Of a DNA stretch of 64,000 bases, positions 33,233 through 44,244 are shown one piece after another. This DNA is from Corynebacterium sp. GTDB taxonomy: Bacteria > Actinomycetota > Actinomycetes > Mycobacteriales > Mycobacteriaceae. The stretch spans positions 1 to 64,000 of the forward strand of contig NZ_JAUNKC010000004.1 in assembly GCF_030532965.1 (NCBI RefSeq), given 5' to 3'. The notes below the pieces were generated by a model. The model saw only the letters and a list, made by a program, of their open reading frames with translations. It had not been told where the DNA came from and made no database searches. The position numbers and the translations under genes were made by a program. Numbering within the stretch: the first letter of the stretch is position 1; each line of letters begins with the position of its first letter.

Positions 33233-34597
33233 ATGGTTTTTCATCACTCTTCCGCCAACATCATTGAAACGATCGAAATGATCGAAAAATACCGGCTGGA
33301 CATCCGCACGGTAACAATGGGAATTTCCCTCTTAGATTGCGTCCGCGGCACCATGGAGGAAACCTGCGACGCCGTTATCGCGAAGATCTCCACCCAGGCG
33401 CAATCGCTGGTGCCGATCTGTGAAGACATTGAACGGGAACTGGGCATCCCGATCGTTAATAAACGAATCTCCGTCACCCCGATTTCGCTGATCGCACAAT
33501 CTGTTCCCGGCTCCCCCGTCGCCCTCGCGCATGCCCTTAATCGTGCGGCAACCAACGTTGGGGTCAACTTTATCGGGGGTTACTCCGCGATCGTCGAAAA
33601 AGGAATGACGGAAGGTGATCGCCGCCTGATCGCGTCCATTCCCGAAGCTCTTAGCGAAACCGAAGTTGTGTGCTCCTCCGTGAACATCGGCTCGTCACGC
33701 GCCGGAATCAACATGGATGCGGTGCGCACCATGGGGCATGTTATCAAAGAAGCAGCAGAGCTGACTAAAGATAACTCAGCTATCGCATGCGCCAAACTCG
33801 TCGTTTTCGCCAATGCTGTCGGTGATAATCCCTTCATGGCAGGAGCTTTCCACGGCATCGAGGAACCTGATTGTGTGGTTTCCGTCGGAGTTTCTGGACC
33901 CGGCGTAGTCAATCGCGCCCTGGGCGATCTCGACGGTGCCAGCCTCGATGAAGTCGCCGAAGCGATTAAAAAAGCAGCATTCAAAATCACTCGAGCCGGC
34001 CAACTAGTCGGAACCATGGCGTCGGCACGGCTCGGCGTGCCATTCGGTATCGTCGACCTTTCGCTAGCGCCTACCGCGGAGTTAGGTGACTCTGTCGCAC
34101 ACATTATGGAGCATATGGGACTGGCACAGGTAGGCACCCACGGTACCACCGCCGCGCTCGCGCTGCTTAACGACGCCGTCAAGAAAGGCGGAATGATGGC
34201 ATGTTCCCGGGTTGGCGGATTATCAGGTTCCTTCATCCCCGTCTCCGAGGATAAAGGCATGATCGATGCGGTACGTGCCGGAAACATCACCATCGATAAG
34301 TTAGAGGCTATGACCGCCATCTGTTCGGTGGGGCTCGATATGGTGGCAATCCCGGGAGATACCAGCGCGGAACTCATCGCAGGAATGATTGCCGACGAAG
34401 CCGCAATTGGCGTGATGAACCACAAAACCACTGCTGTTCGCGTGATTCCGGTTCCTGGCACGAAGCCTGGCGACGAAGTAAATTTCGGCGGATTACTGGG
34501 ATACGCTCCGGTTATCCCCGTCTCAAATGTCGATAATTCCGACTTCATTAACCGAGGCGGATTCATTCCCGCGCCGGTCCACGGTTTCCGAAATTAG
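33233..34597 (+). CDS. UPF0210 (DUF711/PFL-like) family protein
   Basis: A 454-residue cytoplasmic protein of the UPF0210 family, distantly related to the glycyl-radical PFL fold. Typical segments are [55 protein letters not shown], and [23 protein letters not shown] near the C-terminus. There is no glycyl-radical loop of the usual PFL type and no activase gene nearby, so radical chemistry is unlikely. It is paired with the UPF0237 ACT-domain gene upstream. The function of the pair is unknown. The last four bases overlap the small membrane-protein gene on the opposite strand. Confidence 0.92.
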   Translation: MVFHHSSANIIETIEMIEKYRLDIRTVTMGISLLDCVRGTMEETCDAVIAKISTQAQSLVPICEDIERELGIPIVNKRISVTPISLIAQSVPGSPVALAHALNRAATNVGVNFIGGYSAIVEKGMTEGDRRLIASIPEALSETEVVCSSVNIGSSRAGINMDAVRTMGHVIKEAAELTKDNSAIACAKLVVFANAVGDNPFMAGAFHGIEEPDCVVSVGVSGPGVVNRALGDLDGASLDEVAEAIKKAAFKITRAGQLVGTMASARLGVPFGIVDLSLAPTAELGDSVAHIMEHMGLAQVGTHGTTAALALLNDAVKKGGMMACSRVGGLSGSFIPVSEDKGMIDAVRAGNITIDKLEAMTAICSVGLDMVAIPGDTSAELIAGMIADEAAIGVMNHKTTAVRVIPVPGTKPGDEVNFGGLLGYAPVIPVSNVDNSDFINRGGFIPAPVHGFRN

Positions 34598-34800
34598 TCG
34601 CTACCCTCCGAGAAATTCTCGGAGGGTTTTCTTCCTGCGGCTAAGAATGCAATCGGCCCGACCACATCAATGAGAGTGATCCCAAACCACTTTCGTTTCG
34701 ACCCCTTGATACGTTCTTTGGGCAGATGATAGAGAAAGTGCCACGCCGCAAGCTTTGCGACGATATCCACGATCGCGACGCCGATCAAAAACTTCTTCAT
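34594..34800 (-). CDS. small two-helix membrane protein (PLDc_N-like)
   Basis: A 68-residue protein. The first hydrophobic segment is [23 protein letters not shown]. It is followed by a basic loop ([11 protein letters not shown]) and a second segment ([20 protein letters not shown]). The pattern resembles the PLDc_N 'phospholipase D N-terminal' short membrane proteins, common as stand-alone genes in actinobacteria. It starts 18 bases from the end of the ABC-F gene on the same strand. Its 3' end contains a terminator hairpin that also ends the convergent UPF0210 transcript, so its coding tail (SENFSEGSD) is partly set by the hairpin. Confidence 0.75.
   Translation of the reverse strand: MKKFLIGVAIVDIVAKLAAWHFLYHLPKERIKGSKRKWFGITLIDVVGPIAFLAAGRKPSENFSEGSD
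34604..34635 (+). terminator. terminator of the UPF0210 gene, inside the small membrane-protein gene
   Basis: CCCTCCGAG (34604-34612) pairs with CTCGGAGGG (34618-34626), followed by TTTTCTTCC. It lies 6 bases after the UPF0210 stop and within the last codons of the opposite-strand gene. Confidence 0.85.
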
Positions 34801-34818
34801 AGCATTCCAGTTTAATGG

Positions 34819-36450
34819 CTATGCCAGCTCCACCAGTTCCAAATACTCGTCATTCCACAAATCTTCGTCCCCGTCCGGTAAAACGATAACACGCTCGGGC
34901 TGTAATGCCTTCACCGCGCCCGGATCGTGGGTCACCAACACCACCGCGCCCGTGTAGGTTCGTAATGCGTCAAGAACCTGCTCTCGCGAAACCGGATCGA
35001 GGTTATTAGTCGGTTCATCCAACAGCAACACGTTTGCGCGTGAGCTGACCAATGCGGCCAGAGCGAGCCGAGTTTTCTCACCTCCAGAAAGAGTTCCAGC
35101 TGGCTGGTCCAGTTGCTCACCCGAAAACATGAACGCCCCCAGCAATCCACGTAAATCCTGCTCGCCTGCCTCCGGACAAGCTAAAACCGTGTTCTCCCAG
35201 ACCGATTTGTCCGGGTTAATCGTGTCGTGTTCCTGCGCAAAATACCCAATTTTTAGCCCGTGCCCGGTGACAATTCCGCCCTCGCCATCCGTGCGCTCCA
35301 CTCCAGCAAGCAACTTCAATAGCGTCGTTTTGCCCGCACCGTTGTAACCCAGTACGACGACCCGTGAGCCCTTGTCGATCGCCAAATCGACACCGGCGAA
35401 AACCTCAAGCGACCCATACATTTTGGTCAGCCCCGTCGCATGGAGTGGGGTTTTACCGCAGGCTTGCGGCTCCGGGAATTTGATGTGTGCCACGCGATCT
35501 GCGACCCGGACGTCGTCAAGCAAATTCATCATTCTTTCCGCACGAGCCAGCATCTGCTTTGCAGCCGCAGCTTTGGTTGCCTTAGCGCCCAAGCGGGCAG
35601 CCTGGTCTTTCAGCGCCGCCGCCTTCTTTTCCGCATTCGCCCGTTCGCGCCTTCGACGGGCCTCATCTGTTGCCCGGGCATCAAGATACTTTTTGAAACC
35701 CATGTTGTAGACGTCTGCCTCAGCTCGTACTGCATCCAAGAACCAAATCTTGTTACATACTGCGTCAAGCAAATCCACATCGTGGCTGATCATGATCAAT
35801 CCACCCTCGTGCTTTGACAGAAACTCTCTCAGCCACGTAATGGAATCAGCATCGAGGTGGTTCGTTGGCTCGTCCAAGAGCAGAGTCGTCTGCGATTTAC
35901 CGGAACCCGCCGAAGCAGCAAAGAGAATTTGCGCCAGCTCCACCCGTCGGCGTTGCCCACCAGAAAGAGTCTTTAGTTTCTGGTCTAGCACTCGCTCTGG
36001 AAGCCCCAAGCTATCGCAAATCTGCGCACACTCAGCGTTGGCTTCGTAGCCGCCCAAGGAATGATAACGCTCCTCCAAGCGGGCATATTTCTTGATCGCC
36101 TGATCTCGCTTTTTATCGTCAACAGTCGTCTCCATGATCTCCTGCTGACGATCCATATTTCGCAAGATCGAATCCAGCCCACGAGCAGACAGCACCCGGT
36201 CACGCGCCGTTTGCTCAACATTCCCCTCCCGGGAATCCTGCGGCAAATATCCGATCTCGCCCGACGAAGTAACCGAACCCCCATACGGTTGAGTCTCCCC
36301 TGCCAGCACCCGCATAGTCGTGGTTTTACCCGCACCATTACGGCCAACCAAGCCAATTCGGTCGCCTGGCTGAACCCGCAGTTGTTGACCAGGTGCCTGC
36401 AACAACGTACGTGCACCGACCCGGACCTCAAAGTCATTCGTCACAATCAC
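34819..36450 (-). CDS. ABC-F family ATPase (ribosome-associated)
   Basis: A duplicated ABC ATPase without membrane domains, about 543 residues from GTG 36450. The open frame runs further upstream to 36516, but the family begins at VIVTNDFEVRVG and AGGA precedes this GTG. The first Walker A is GRNGAGKTTT, with signature LSGGQRRRVELAQIL and Walker B LLLDEPTNHLD. The inter-domain linker (about 270-310) is charged and Ala/Arg-rich (RRRRERANAEKKAAALK). The second cassette has GYNGAGKTTLLK, TLSGGEKTRLALAAL and LLLDEPTNNLD. ABC-F proteins act on the ribosome, in translation control or antibiotic protection. This one resembles the housekeeping Uup/EttA-like group of actinobacteria and not a known resistance protein. 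Confidence 0.93.
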   Translation of the reverse strand: MIVTNDFEVRVGARTLLQAPGQQLRVQPGDRIGLVGRNGAGKTTTMRVLAGETQPYGGSVTSSGEIGYLPQDSREGNVEQTARDRVLSARGLDSILRNMDRQQEIMETTVDDKKRDQAIKKYARLEERYHSLGGYEANAECAQICDSLGLPERVLDQKLKTLSGGQRRRVELAQILFAASAGSGKSQTTLLLDEPTNHLDADSITWLREFLSKHEGGLIMISHDVDLLDAVCNKIWFLDAVRAEADVYNMGFKKYLDARATDEARRRRERANAEKKAAALKDQAARLGAKATKAAAAKQMLARAERMMNLLDDVRVADRVAHIKFPEPQACGKTPLHATGLTKMYGSLEVFAGVDLAIDKGSRVVVLGYNGAGKTTLLKLLAGVERTDGEGGIVTGHGLKIGYFAQEHDTINPDKSVWENTVLACPEAGEQDLRGLLGAFMFSGEQLDQPAGTLSGGEKTRLALAALVSSRANVLLLDEPTNNLDPVSREQVLDALRTYTGAVVLVTHDPGAVKALQPERVIVLPDGDEDLWNDEYLELVELA

Positions 36451-36632
36451 AAGCGGAAATCCTATCATCGATTGCAAAAAGGAATATAAAATACCCACCG
36501 AGAGCATTCGTGTCAAGGAAAAAGACTGCCAAGTTGCAAAATGTGGATAAAATCCGCCCCCTCCGAGAAAAACTCACAGGCTGACACTACCCGATGTTGC
36601 GGTGCAGAAAATTCCGGCTTTAAGCTGGAAAT

Positions 36633-37781
36633 ATGACCCCGGTGCAACAGATCTTGGAAAGGCGAGCTCGCGAAGAAGCGGAGCTTCTTCTCCATGTTGC
36701 CCAACAAAATTTATCGGAAACTGACCTTATTCGTTGGGGAAAAATGACCCCAGCGCACGCTCGTCGATTCATCTGGATCACGACCGTTCTCGGAATCGAC
36801 ACCCTCCGAGAAGCGGTGGCACATCAAACAAGCTTTGATGAATTAGATATTATTGCTTCCGGGATCAATAGACTGCGCGCACCGGGCGTCGACAAGCAAA
36901 AACTGGGCAAAGAACTCGTTAGCCATGCCACAACGACCAAACCCCACGAACTAAAGAAACACGTGACGACGACGATCGCTACGCTTAACGACGGACATTC
37001 GCGCCCCCACAAACCGAGGTTAGCTTTTAACCGCACGCCAGACCCCAACAACCTCTGCTATCTCCAAGGCGCGGGTCCCGCCGAGCTCGTCGCCGCGATT
37101 GAAGCGGAACTGGTAACCGTAGCGCAACGGATCAGAAAACCACACATGAAGCCCTCCGAGGCCATGTTCTATGCCCTCTACAACAAAGTATGCGGCAACA
37201 AAACCACAACCCCAACCGACGCAGACCCATACCTTCCCTACCGCGATTGCTTTGTCATCCCACTCGACCCCACATACCGGTACTACCAAGACGGAAAAGT
37301 AGCCACAACAACAGGAGCACTCGTTGACATGCAACAACTTGTCAACCGCCAACTCCAACCCTACGGCTACGCAGTTGCATACTGTCTCACGGAACGCGGC
37401 CACTACCAACACGTAGCCACATATGCCACACAACGGTTCTTTGACCAACACCAACGCTTCATCGGGACCATCGAGCATCCCCTATGCGCCCACCCCGATT
37501 GCGACAAACCCGCAAAAACCTGCCAAGGACACCACATCGAAGCAGCTTCCAGAGGTGGACCTACCATTCAAGAAAACTATGCCCCACTATGCGCCACCCA
37601 CAACGGGCGAAACGACGATAACCCGAATAAACCCAAAAACGGTCGAATAGAAATCGACCCAATCACCGGAATCCTCGGATATCGCCGCAATCCAACCAGC
37701 CCATTGGAATTCAACCGAAGTCCGGTGGCGCTCAAAGGAATACGGCGCTGGCTCGCATATCTCAGAGCTGAGACCTACTAG
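36633..37781 (+). CDS. HNH endonuclease-domain protein (DUF222/13E12-type)
   Basis: A 382-residue protein. The N-terminal helical region (about 1-250) is of the type found in actinobacterial 13E12/DUF222 proteins. The C-terminal HNH nuclease domain at about 285-330 reads CAHPDCDKPAKTC, GHHIEAASRGGPT and NYAPLCATHNGRNDD. It has two Cys pairs for structural zinc and the catalytic His-His...Asn...His set. Such genes occur in several copies in mycobacterial and corynebacterial genomes, often as single mobile-looking units. It is flanked by the ABC-F gene (divergent) and the suf operon (convergent). Codon use in the 3' half is A/C-rich (many aac, aaa, cca), unlike its neighbours, which may mean separate acquisition. 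Confidence 0.85.
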   Translation: MTPVQQILERRAREEAELLLHVAQQNLSETDLIRWGKMTPAHARRFIWITTVLGIDTLREAVAHQTSFDELDIIASGINRLRAPGVDKQKLGKELVSHATTTKPHELKKHVTTTIATLNDGHSRPHKPRLAFNRTPDPNNLCYLQGAGPAELVAAIEAELVTVAQRIRKPHMKPSEAMFYALYNKVCGNKTTTPTDADPYLPYRDCFVIPLDPTYRYYQDGKVATTTGALVDMQQLVNRQLQPYGYAVAYCLTERGHYQHVATYATQRFFDQHQRFIGTIEHPLCAHPDCDKPAKTCQGHHIEAASRGGPTIQENYAPLCATHNGRNDDNPNKPKNGRIEIDPITGILGYRRNPTSPLEFNRSPVALKGIRRWLAYLRAETY

Positions 37782-37794
37782 CGCCAAAACGAAA

Positions 37795-37820
37795 GGGCCG
37801 CGCCCGCACGGACGTGGCCC
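37795..37820 (-). terminator. terminator of the suf operon
   Basis: GGGCCGCG (37795-37802) pairs with CGTGGCCC (37813-37820). On the minus strand the stem is followed by CTTTCGTTTTGG, giving a fair intrinsic terminator 17 bases after the sufT stop. It can also serve the convergent HNH gene. Confidence 0.75.
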
Positions 37821-37836
37821 CAATAGCCATGCACTT

Positions 37837-38203
37837 TTACACGCTGAATCCCATGGCGCGCAGTTGCTCGCGCCCTTCCTCGGTGATCATGTGTGCACTC
37901 CATGGCGGTGACCAAACCCAATGAAGCTCGACTGAATCAACGATTCCAGAACTGCCGACCGCCATTTGTACTTGCTCCTCCAAGACATCGGTGAGCGGAC
38001 AAGCTGGACTGGTCAACGTCATATTGACGTGAGCTTTCACACCATCTTCAATCCAAATATCGTAGACGAGACCCAGGTCAACGACGTTAATGCCCAATTC
38101 CGGATCGATGACATCACGCATATATTCTTCAATGTCGTAGATTTTCGCGAGATCCTCCGGAGTTTGTTCTGGTTTCCCCTCCGAGAAATCATCTTTTAAT
38201 TCT

Positions 38204-38211
<8 letters not shown>
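37837..38211 (-). CDS. sufT: SufT-type DUF59/MIP18 Fe-S assembly factor
   Basis: A 124-residue DUF59 protein that helps deliver or mature Fe-S clusters. I start it at ATG 38211 (MSEELKDDF), with GAAGGA just upstream. The open frame extends to 38271, but that part is the end of sufU in another frame. Family motifs are VIDPELGINVVDLGLVYDI and MTLTSPACPLTD, with the conserved Cys of the DUF59 loop, then VELHWVWSPPW. Its start overlaps the sufU stop by eight bases. As last gene of the suf operon it is ended by a hairpin terminator. Confidence 0.93.
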
Positions 38212-39975
<1,764 letters not shown>

Positions 39976-40734
39976 TTAAACCAGAAACTTGTCGTAGCCG
40001 TGTGCTTCGAGTTCGTCGGCAAGCTCCGGTCCGCCCGAGGTGATGATTTTACCGTTAGCGAATACGTGGACGTAGTCTGGTTTTACGTAGTTGAGGATGC
40101 GCTTGTAGTGGGTGATCATGAGAATGCCGCCGTTGGTTTCCGCCTGGTATCGGTTGATTCCTTCGGAGACGATTCGTAGCGCGTCAACGTCAAGACCGGA
40201 GTCGGTTTCGTCCATTACTGCGAATTTTGGTTTGAGTAGGTCGAGCTGCAGGACTTCGTGGCGCTTCTTTTCACCACCAGAGAAGCCTTCGTTGACCGAA
40301 CGCTCGGAGAAGGCCTTGTCGATGTGAAGCTTGTCCTGGGCTTCTTTTACTTCTTTGATCCAGGTGCGCAGTTTGGGTGCTTCGCCCCGAATCGCGGTTG
40401 CAGCGGTGCGCAAGAAGTTAGCCATGGAAACGCCGGGGATTTCAGTCGGGTACTGCATCGCCAGGAAAAGTCCTGCCCGAGCGCGTTCGTCGACATCGAG
40501 CTCCAGGATGTTAGTGCCGTCGAGTAGCACTTCGCCTTCAGTAATTTCATACCGTGGGTGGCCTGCAAGGGTGTAGGCGAGCGTTGATTTTCCGGATCCA
40601 TTAGGCCCCATGATGGCATGGGTTTCGCCGGACTTGATGGTGAGGTTTACGCCTTTGAGGATTGGCTTTGGTTCCGCGTTTTCGTCGGCGGGGATTACCT
40701 GGGCGTGAAGATTTTTGATTTCAAGAGTGCTCAT
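39976..40734 (-). CDS. sufC: SufC, ATPase of the Fe-S scaffold
   Basis: A 252-residue ABC-type ATPase, soluble, forming the SufBCD complex in which its ATP cycle opens the SufB-SufD interface for cluster assembly. Walker A is GPNGSGKSTLAYTLAGHP, the signature NEGFSGGEKKRHE, and Walker B FAVMDETDSGLDVDAL. The length and the C-terminal YVHVFANGKIITSGGPEL are as in the family. It sits 10 bases after sufD and is the third structural part of the scaffold module sufB-sufD-sufC. Confidence 0.97.
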   Translation of the reverse strand: MSTLEIKNLHAQVIPADENAEPKPILKGVNLTIKSGETHAIMGPNGSGKSTLAYTLAGHPRYEITEGEVLLDGTNILELDVDERARAGLFLAMQYPTEIPGVSMANFLRTAATAIRGEAPKLRTWIKEVKEAQDKLHIDKAFSERSVNEGFSGGEKKRHEVLQLDLLKPKFAVMDETDSGLDVDALRIVSEGINRYQAETNGGILMITHYKRILNYVKPDYVHVFANGKIITSGGPELADELEAHGYDKFLV

Positions 40735-40744
40735 GGACGTTCCT

Positions 40745-41929
40745 TTATTTGTTTGTACGGGTGGTGAGGGTTTCGAGTTCCGCTGCCACGCGATTTTCGA
40801 GTTCGTCGCGGATGCTTGCTACGGGAATGCGCCCGATGACTTCAGAGAAGAAGCCACGAACGATAAGTCGGCGTGCTTCTTCCGGTGGGATTCCGCGGGA
40901 GCGAAGGTAGAATTCTTGCTCGTCGTCGAATCGTCCTACTGTTGCGGCGTGGCCAGCACCTGCGATTTCACCGGTTTCGATTTCAAGGTTTGGAACTGCA
41001 TCTGCGCGAGCACCCTCGGTGAGAACCAGGTTTCGGTTCGCTTCGTAGGTGTCGGTTCCTTGGGCATTCGATCGAATGAGTACATCTCCTACCCAAGCGG
41101 TGCGGGCTTCTGGTTTGTCAGAGTGGGGATCCGCTTGGAGGGCGCCTTTGTAAAGGACATTGGAGCGGCAGTTCGGCACTGCGTGGTCGACGAGGAGTCG
41201 TTGTTCGAAAAACTGCCCATCGTCGGCGAAGTAAACGCCGAGCATTTCTGCGTCACCACCGGGAGCTGTGAATTTGACGCGTGGAACGATTCGGACGACG
41301 TCGCCACCGAATACCGCGGTTGAATGCCGAAGAGTTGCATCGCGGCCGAGGATTGCGGTTTGACCGGACAGGTGCACGGTTTCGTCGTCCCACGAAGCGT
41401 CAACGATGACTGTTAGTTTTGAATTGTCTCCTAAGACAAATTCAATGTTGTCCGCGTGTGTGCCCACCCCTTTGTAGCGAAGGTCCACCACCGCTTCGGC
41501 ACCGACTTCAGTTTCAATGATGATGTGGGCAAACGAGGTTCCGTCAAGACCTGCACCGAAGGTAGTGATTTCTACAGGTTCGGTGTGGGTGGTGTCTGCT
41601 TTAAACGTGATGAGGTGGGCGAAGTCCGCAGAGGTGAAAGCTTGCGCACTGGTGCGATCGACTGCCTTTCCGGCCCGGCCCACCCGAGGATCGGTCTTTT
41701 CGATAGTCTCTGTGGTTATCCCGGCTGCGTCTGCTGGCAGGTCAATCGTGATGATGGGAGCTGTCGCTGGGGCAAACGTGCCGTCGTGCAATCCTCGGAG
41801 GCGGCGCAGCGGTACGAATTGCCACACTTCGTCCTTGCCGTGCGGAACTTCGAAATCCGCAACGTCGAAAGATGTGAACAAGTCGCCTTTTGTATTGTGG
41901 ACCGTCGCGTTTTTGACTGTTGTTGACAT
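40745..41929 (-). CDS. sufD: SufD, Fe-S scaffold subunit
   Basis: A 394-residue paralogue of SufB built around a right-handed parallel beta helix. The C-terminal helical region contains GHAATVGRFDDEQEFYLRSRG, including the conserved His used at the SufB-SufD interface, then IPPEEARRLIVRGFFSEVI. An N-terminal extension with VWQFVPLRRLRGLHDGTF is usual in actinobacteria. SufD pairs with SufB and binds SufC. It starts five bases after the sufB stop, inside the operon. Confidence 0.96.
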   Translation of the reverse strand: MSTTVKNATVHNTKGDLFTSFDVADFEVPHGKDEVWQFVPLRRLRGLHDGTFAPATAPIITIDLPADAAGITTETIEKTDPRVGRAGKAVDRTSAQAFTSADFAHLITFKADTTHTEPVEITTFGAGLDGTSFAHIIIETEVGAEAVVDLRYKGVGTHADNIEFVLGDNSKLTVIVDASWDDETVHLSGQTAILGRDATLRHSTAVFGGDVVRIVPRVKFTAPGGDAEMLGVYFADDGQFFEQRLLVDHAVPNCRSNVLYKGALQADPHSDKPEARTAWVGDVLIRSNAQGTDTYEANRNLVLTEGARADAVPNLEIETGEIAGAGHAATVGRFDDEQEFYLRSRGIPPEEARRLIVRGFFSEVIGRIPVASIRDELENRVAAELETLTTRTNK

Positions 41930-41934
41930 TGGGG

Positions 41935-43356
41935 CTAGCCCACCGATCCTTCCATTTGAAGCTCAATTAAGCGGTTGAGCTCAAGTGCATATTCCATTGG
42001 GAGTTCTTTTGCGATTGGTTCGACAAATCCACGTACGATCATCGCCATCGCTTCGTCTTCTTCAATGCCGCGCGACATGAGATAGAAAAGCTGTTCCTCT
42101 GAGACTTGGGAAACGGTTGCTTCGTGCCCTAGGGACACGTGATCGTTGCGAATATCGTTATATGGGTAGGTGTCTGACCGGGAGATGTTATCGACAAGCA
42201 ATGCGTCACATTCGACGTTGGAGGTCGAATGGTGTGCGTTAGCCATGATCCGCACCAACCCCCGGTAGGCGGCACGGCCCCCACCACGCGCAACTGACTT
42301 ACTGACGATATTCGAGGAGGTGTACGGAGCCATGTGCACCATTTTTGCGCCGGTGTCTTGGAATTGGCCTTCGCCAGCGAATGCAACAGAAAGTACTTCA
42401 CCTTTGGCGTGTGGTCCGGTCATCCATACCGCAGGGTATTTCATGGTGACCTTGGAGCCGATATTGCCGTCGACCCATTCCATGGTGGCGCCTTCTTCGC
42501 ACTTGGTGCGCTTGGTCACCAGGTTGTAGACGTTATTGGACCAGTTCTGAATCGTCGTATAGCGGCAGCGTCCGCCCTTTTTCACAATGATCTCAACCAC
42601 CGCGGAGTGCAGCGAGTCGGATTTGTAGATAGGCGCGGTACAACCTTCGACATAATGAACGTAGGCATCTTCATCAACGATGATGAGGGTACGCTCGAAC
42701 TGTCCCATGTTTTCGGTGTTGATGCGGAAATACGCTTGGAGAGGGATGTCGACGTGGACCCCTTTGGGTACATAGATGAAGGAACCGCCCGACCACACTG
42801 CGGTATTGAGGGCGGCGAACTTATTGTCGCCAGCTGGGATAACGGTACCGAAGTATTCGCGGAATAGCTCCTCGTGTTCTTTCAGCGCGGTATCGGTGTC
42901 CAGGAAGATAACACCTTGGCGCTCGAGGTCTTCCCGGATTTGGTGGTATACAACCTCGGATTCGTACTGTGCGGCGACGCCCGCGACCAGGCGCTGCTTT
43001 TCCGCCTCGGGAATGCCAAGACGATCGTATGTGTTCTTGATGTCTTCTGGAAGGTCTTCCCAGCTGGTGGCCTGCTTTTCGGTGGAGCGAACGAAGTATT
43101 TGATGTTGTCGAAGTCGATATCGGATAAATCCGCTCCCCAGGTCGGCATGGGCTTCTTGTCGAATATTCCCAGCGCCTTTAGGCGTTGGTTAAGCATCCA
43201 TTCCGGCTCGTTCTTTTTGGCGGAGATATCGCGTACTACTTCTTCGTTAAGACCGCGGCGGGCTTTTTGTCCGGCTTCATCCGAGTCGTGCCAACCGTAG
43301 TTGTAGGGACCGATGGACTCAATGATCTCGTCATCTGTTATTGGTGCTTGAGTCAT
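41935..43356 (-). CDS. sufB: SufB, Fe-S scaffold subunit
   Basis: The main scaffold on which the cluster is built, 473 residues. The beta-helix core includes [21 protein letters not shown] and [20 protein letters not shown], with conserved Cys used for sulfur passage and assembly. The C-terminal [21 protein letters not shown] and the Glu-rich [15 protein letters not shown] follow the family pattern. I see no intein, unlike the mycobacterial SufB proteins known to carry one. Its ATG overlaps the sufR stop in an ATGA, with AGGAGC as ribosome site inside sufR. Confidence 0.97.
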   Translation of the reverse strand: MTQAPITDDEIIESIGPYNYGWHDSDEAGQKARRGLNEEVVRDISAKKNEPEWMLNQRLKALGIFDKKPMPTWGADLSDIDFDNIKYFVRSTEKQATSWEDLPEDIKNTYDRLGIPEAEKQRLVAGVAAQYESEVVYHQIREDLERQGVIFLDTDTALKEHEELFREYFGTVIPAGDNKFAALNTAVWSGGSFIYVPKGVHVDIPLQAYFRINTENMGQFERTLIIVDEDAYVHYVEGCTAPIYKSDSLHSAVVEIIVKKGGRCRYTTIQNWSNNVYNLVTKRTKCEEGATMEWVDGNIGSKVTMKYPAVWMTGPHAKGEVLSVAFAGEGQFQDTGAKMVHMAPYTSSNIVSKSVARGGGRAAYRGLVRIMANAHHSTSNVECDALLVDNISRSDTYPYNDIRNDHVSLGHEATVSQVSEEQLFYLMSRGIEEDEAMAMIVRGFVEPIAKELPMEYALELNRLIELQMEGSVG

Positions 43357-44039
43357 GAATCGCTCCTTTCGTTGGGTGAGTGTATGGGGAGTAATGGGAT
43401 ATTAGTGGTGCAGACGCCGTGGCCGTCGGCTATTGACGCCAGCGGCTGCACGTGATGCCCCAATAATTGTGCTATGGCTTCGTGTTCCGCCTCGCATAGT
43501 TCCGGAAATTCGGCTGCTACCTGGGATATCGGGCAGTGATGCTGGCAAATTTGTACGCCGTGTCCTGCGTTGTTAATGGTCGCTGCGTAGCCGTTGCGGG
43601 AAAAGGCGTCAACGAGGGCTTCGGCGACTTGTTCCAGGGGAGCGTCGTCAAGCTTTTCGACGTCCGCGACGATGTCCGCAGCGCGTTTTCGCGCGAACGC
43701 CCTGACTGCCTCGTCTCCTCCGGTTTCCCGGAGGGTGGCTAGGGCTTGAGCCGCTAATGAGTCGTAATCATGCCCGAAGGTTTTTTTGCCAGTTTCGGTA
43801 AGCCGAAATGCTTTTGCTGGGCGGCCACGGGAACCGTGGCTGGTTTTCCGAATCGGCAAGAGCTCTGCTTGCCCGTCTTCTATAAGTTTGTCTAGGTGTC
43901 GGCGAATGCCTGCCGGCGAAAGCCCGAGGGTCTCCCCTAGTTGGGTCGCGGTGATGGTGCCAGCACGCAGCATGGTTAGCATGATTGCTCGCCGAGTTTC
44001 CCCATCGGTGGAACGTGATTCCGATTGGGTACCGACCAT
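43353..44039 (-). CDS. sufR: SufR, Fe-S-sensing repressor of the suf operon
   Basis: A 228-residue regulator with an N-terminal winged helix-turn-helix ([23 protein letters not shown], about 30-52) and a C-terminal cluster-binding domain. Four cysteines fit the SufR ligand pattern: C165 and C169 (ICQHHCP), C182 (LCEAEH) and C210 (GVCTTNIPL). Loss of the [4Fe-4S] cluster should relieve repression of the operon. It is the first gene of sufR-B-D-C-S-U-T and therefore autoregulated. A perfect palindrome 31 bases upstream of its start is the likely operator. The first gene and operon order agree with C. glutamicum and mycobacteria. Confidence 0.95.
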   Translation of the reverse strand: MVGTQSESRSTDGETRRAIMLTMLRAGTITATQLGETLGLSPAGIRRHLDKLIEDGQAELLPIRKTSHGSRGRPAKAFRLTETGKKTFGHDYDSLAAQALATLRETGGDEAVRAFARKRAADIVADVEKLDDAPLEQVAEALVDAFSRNGYAATINNAGHGVQICQHHCPISQVAAEFPELCEAEHEAIAQLLGHHVQPLASIADGHGVCTTNIPLLPIHSPNERSDS

Positions 44040-44062
44040 AGCACCTCCCTTGGTCTTATCGT

Positions 44063-44088
44063 TTTAGACAACACTAGTGTTCCCTAAA
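44063..44088. promoter_or_regulatory. palindromic SufR operator candidate
   Basis: The core AACACTAGTGTT (44070-44081) is a perfect 12-base palindrome. It is extended symmetrically by TTTAG on the left (44063-44067) and CTAAA on the right (44084-44088), with two unpaired bases on each side. It sits just upstream of sufR and resembles the ACACT half-sites reported for mycobacterial SufR. Confidence 0.75.
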
Positions 44089-44244
44089 TGTAGCGTCGTT
44101 TACAAGCCGGAATTTTGCTTATGGCTACTACCTTTATTATTTAGGACACCCTTTCTATTTTTCGGGTGAGAAAATAGGTTGAATTATGTTCAAAAGCGCC
44201 TCTAGTTACCGTGGGCGGGACGCACGGCTATTAGACTCACCTTT

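Noticed and set aside
33580..34566. 328-residue minus-strand frame inside the UPF0210 gene
   Set aside because: It is a shadow of the real gene, Ser/Pro/Thr-rich with no start signals.
41935..43356. Possible SufB intein as in mycobacteria
   Set aside because: The protein is 473 residues and continuous with family motifs; no intein insertion or splicing motif is seen.
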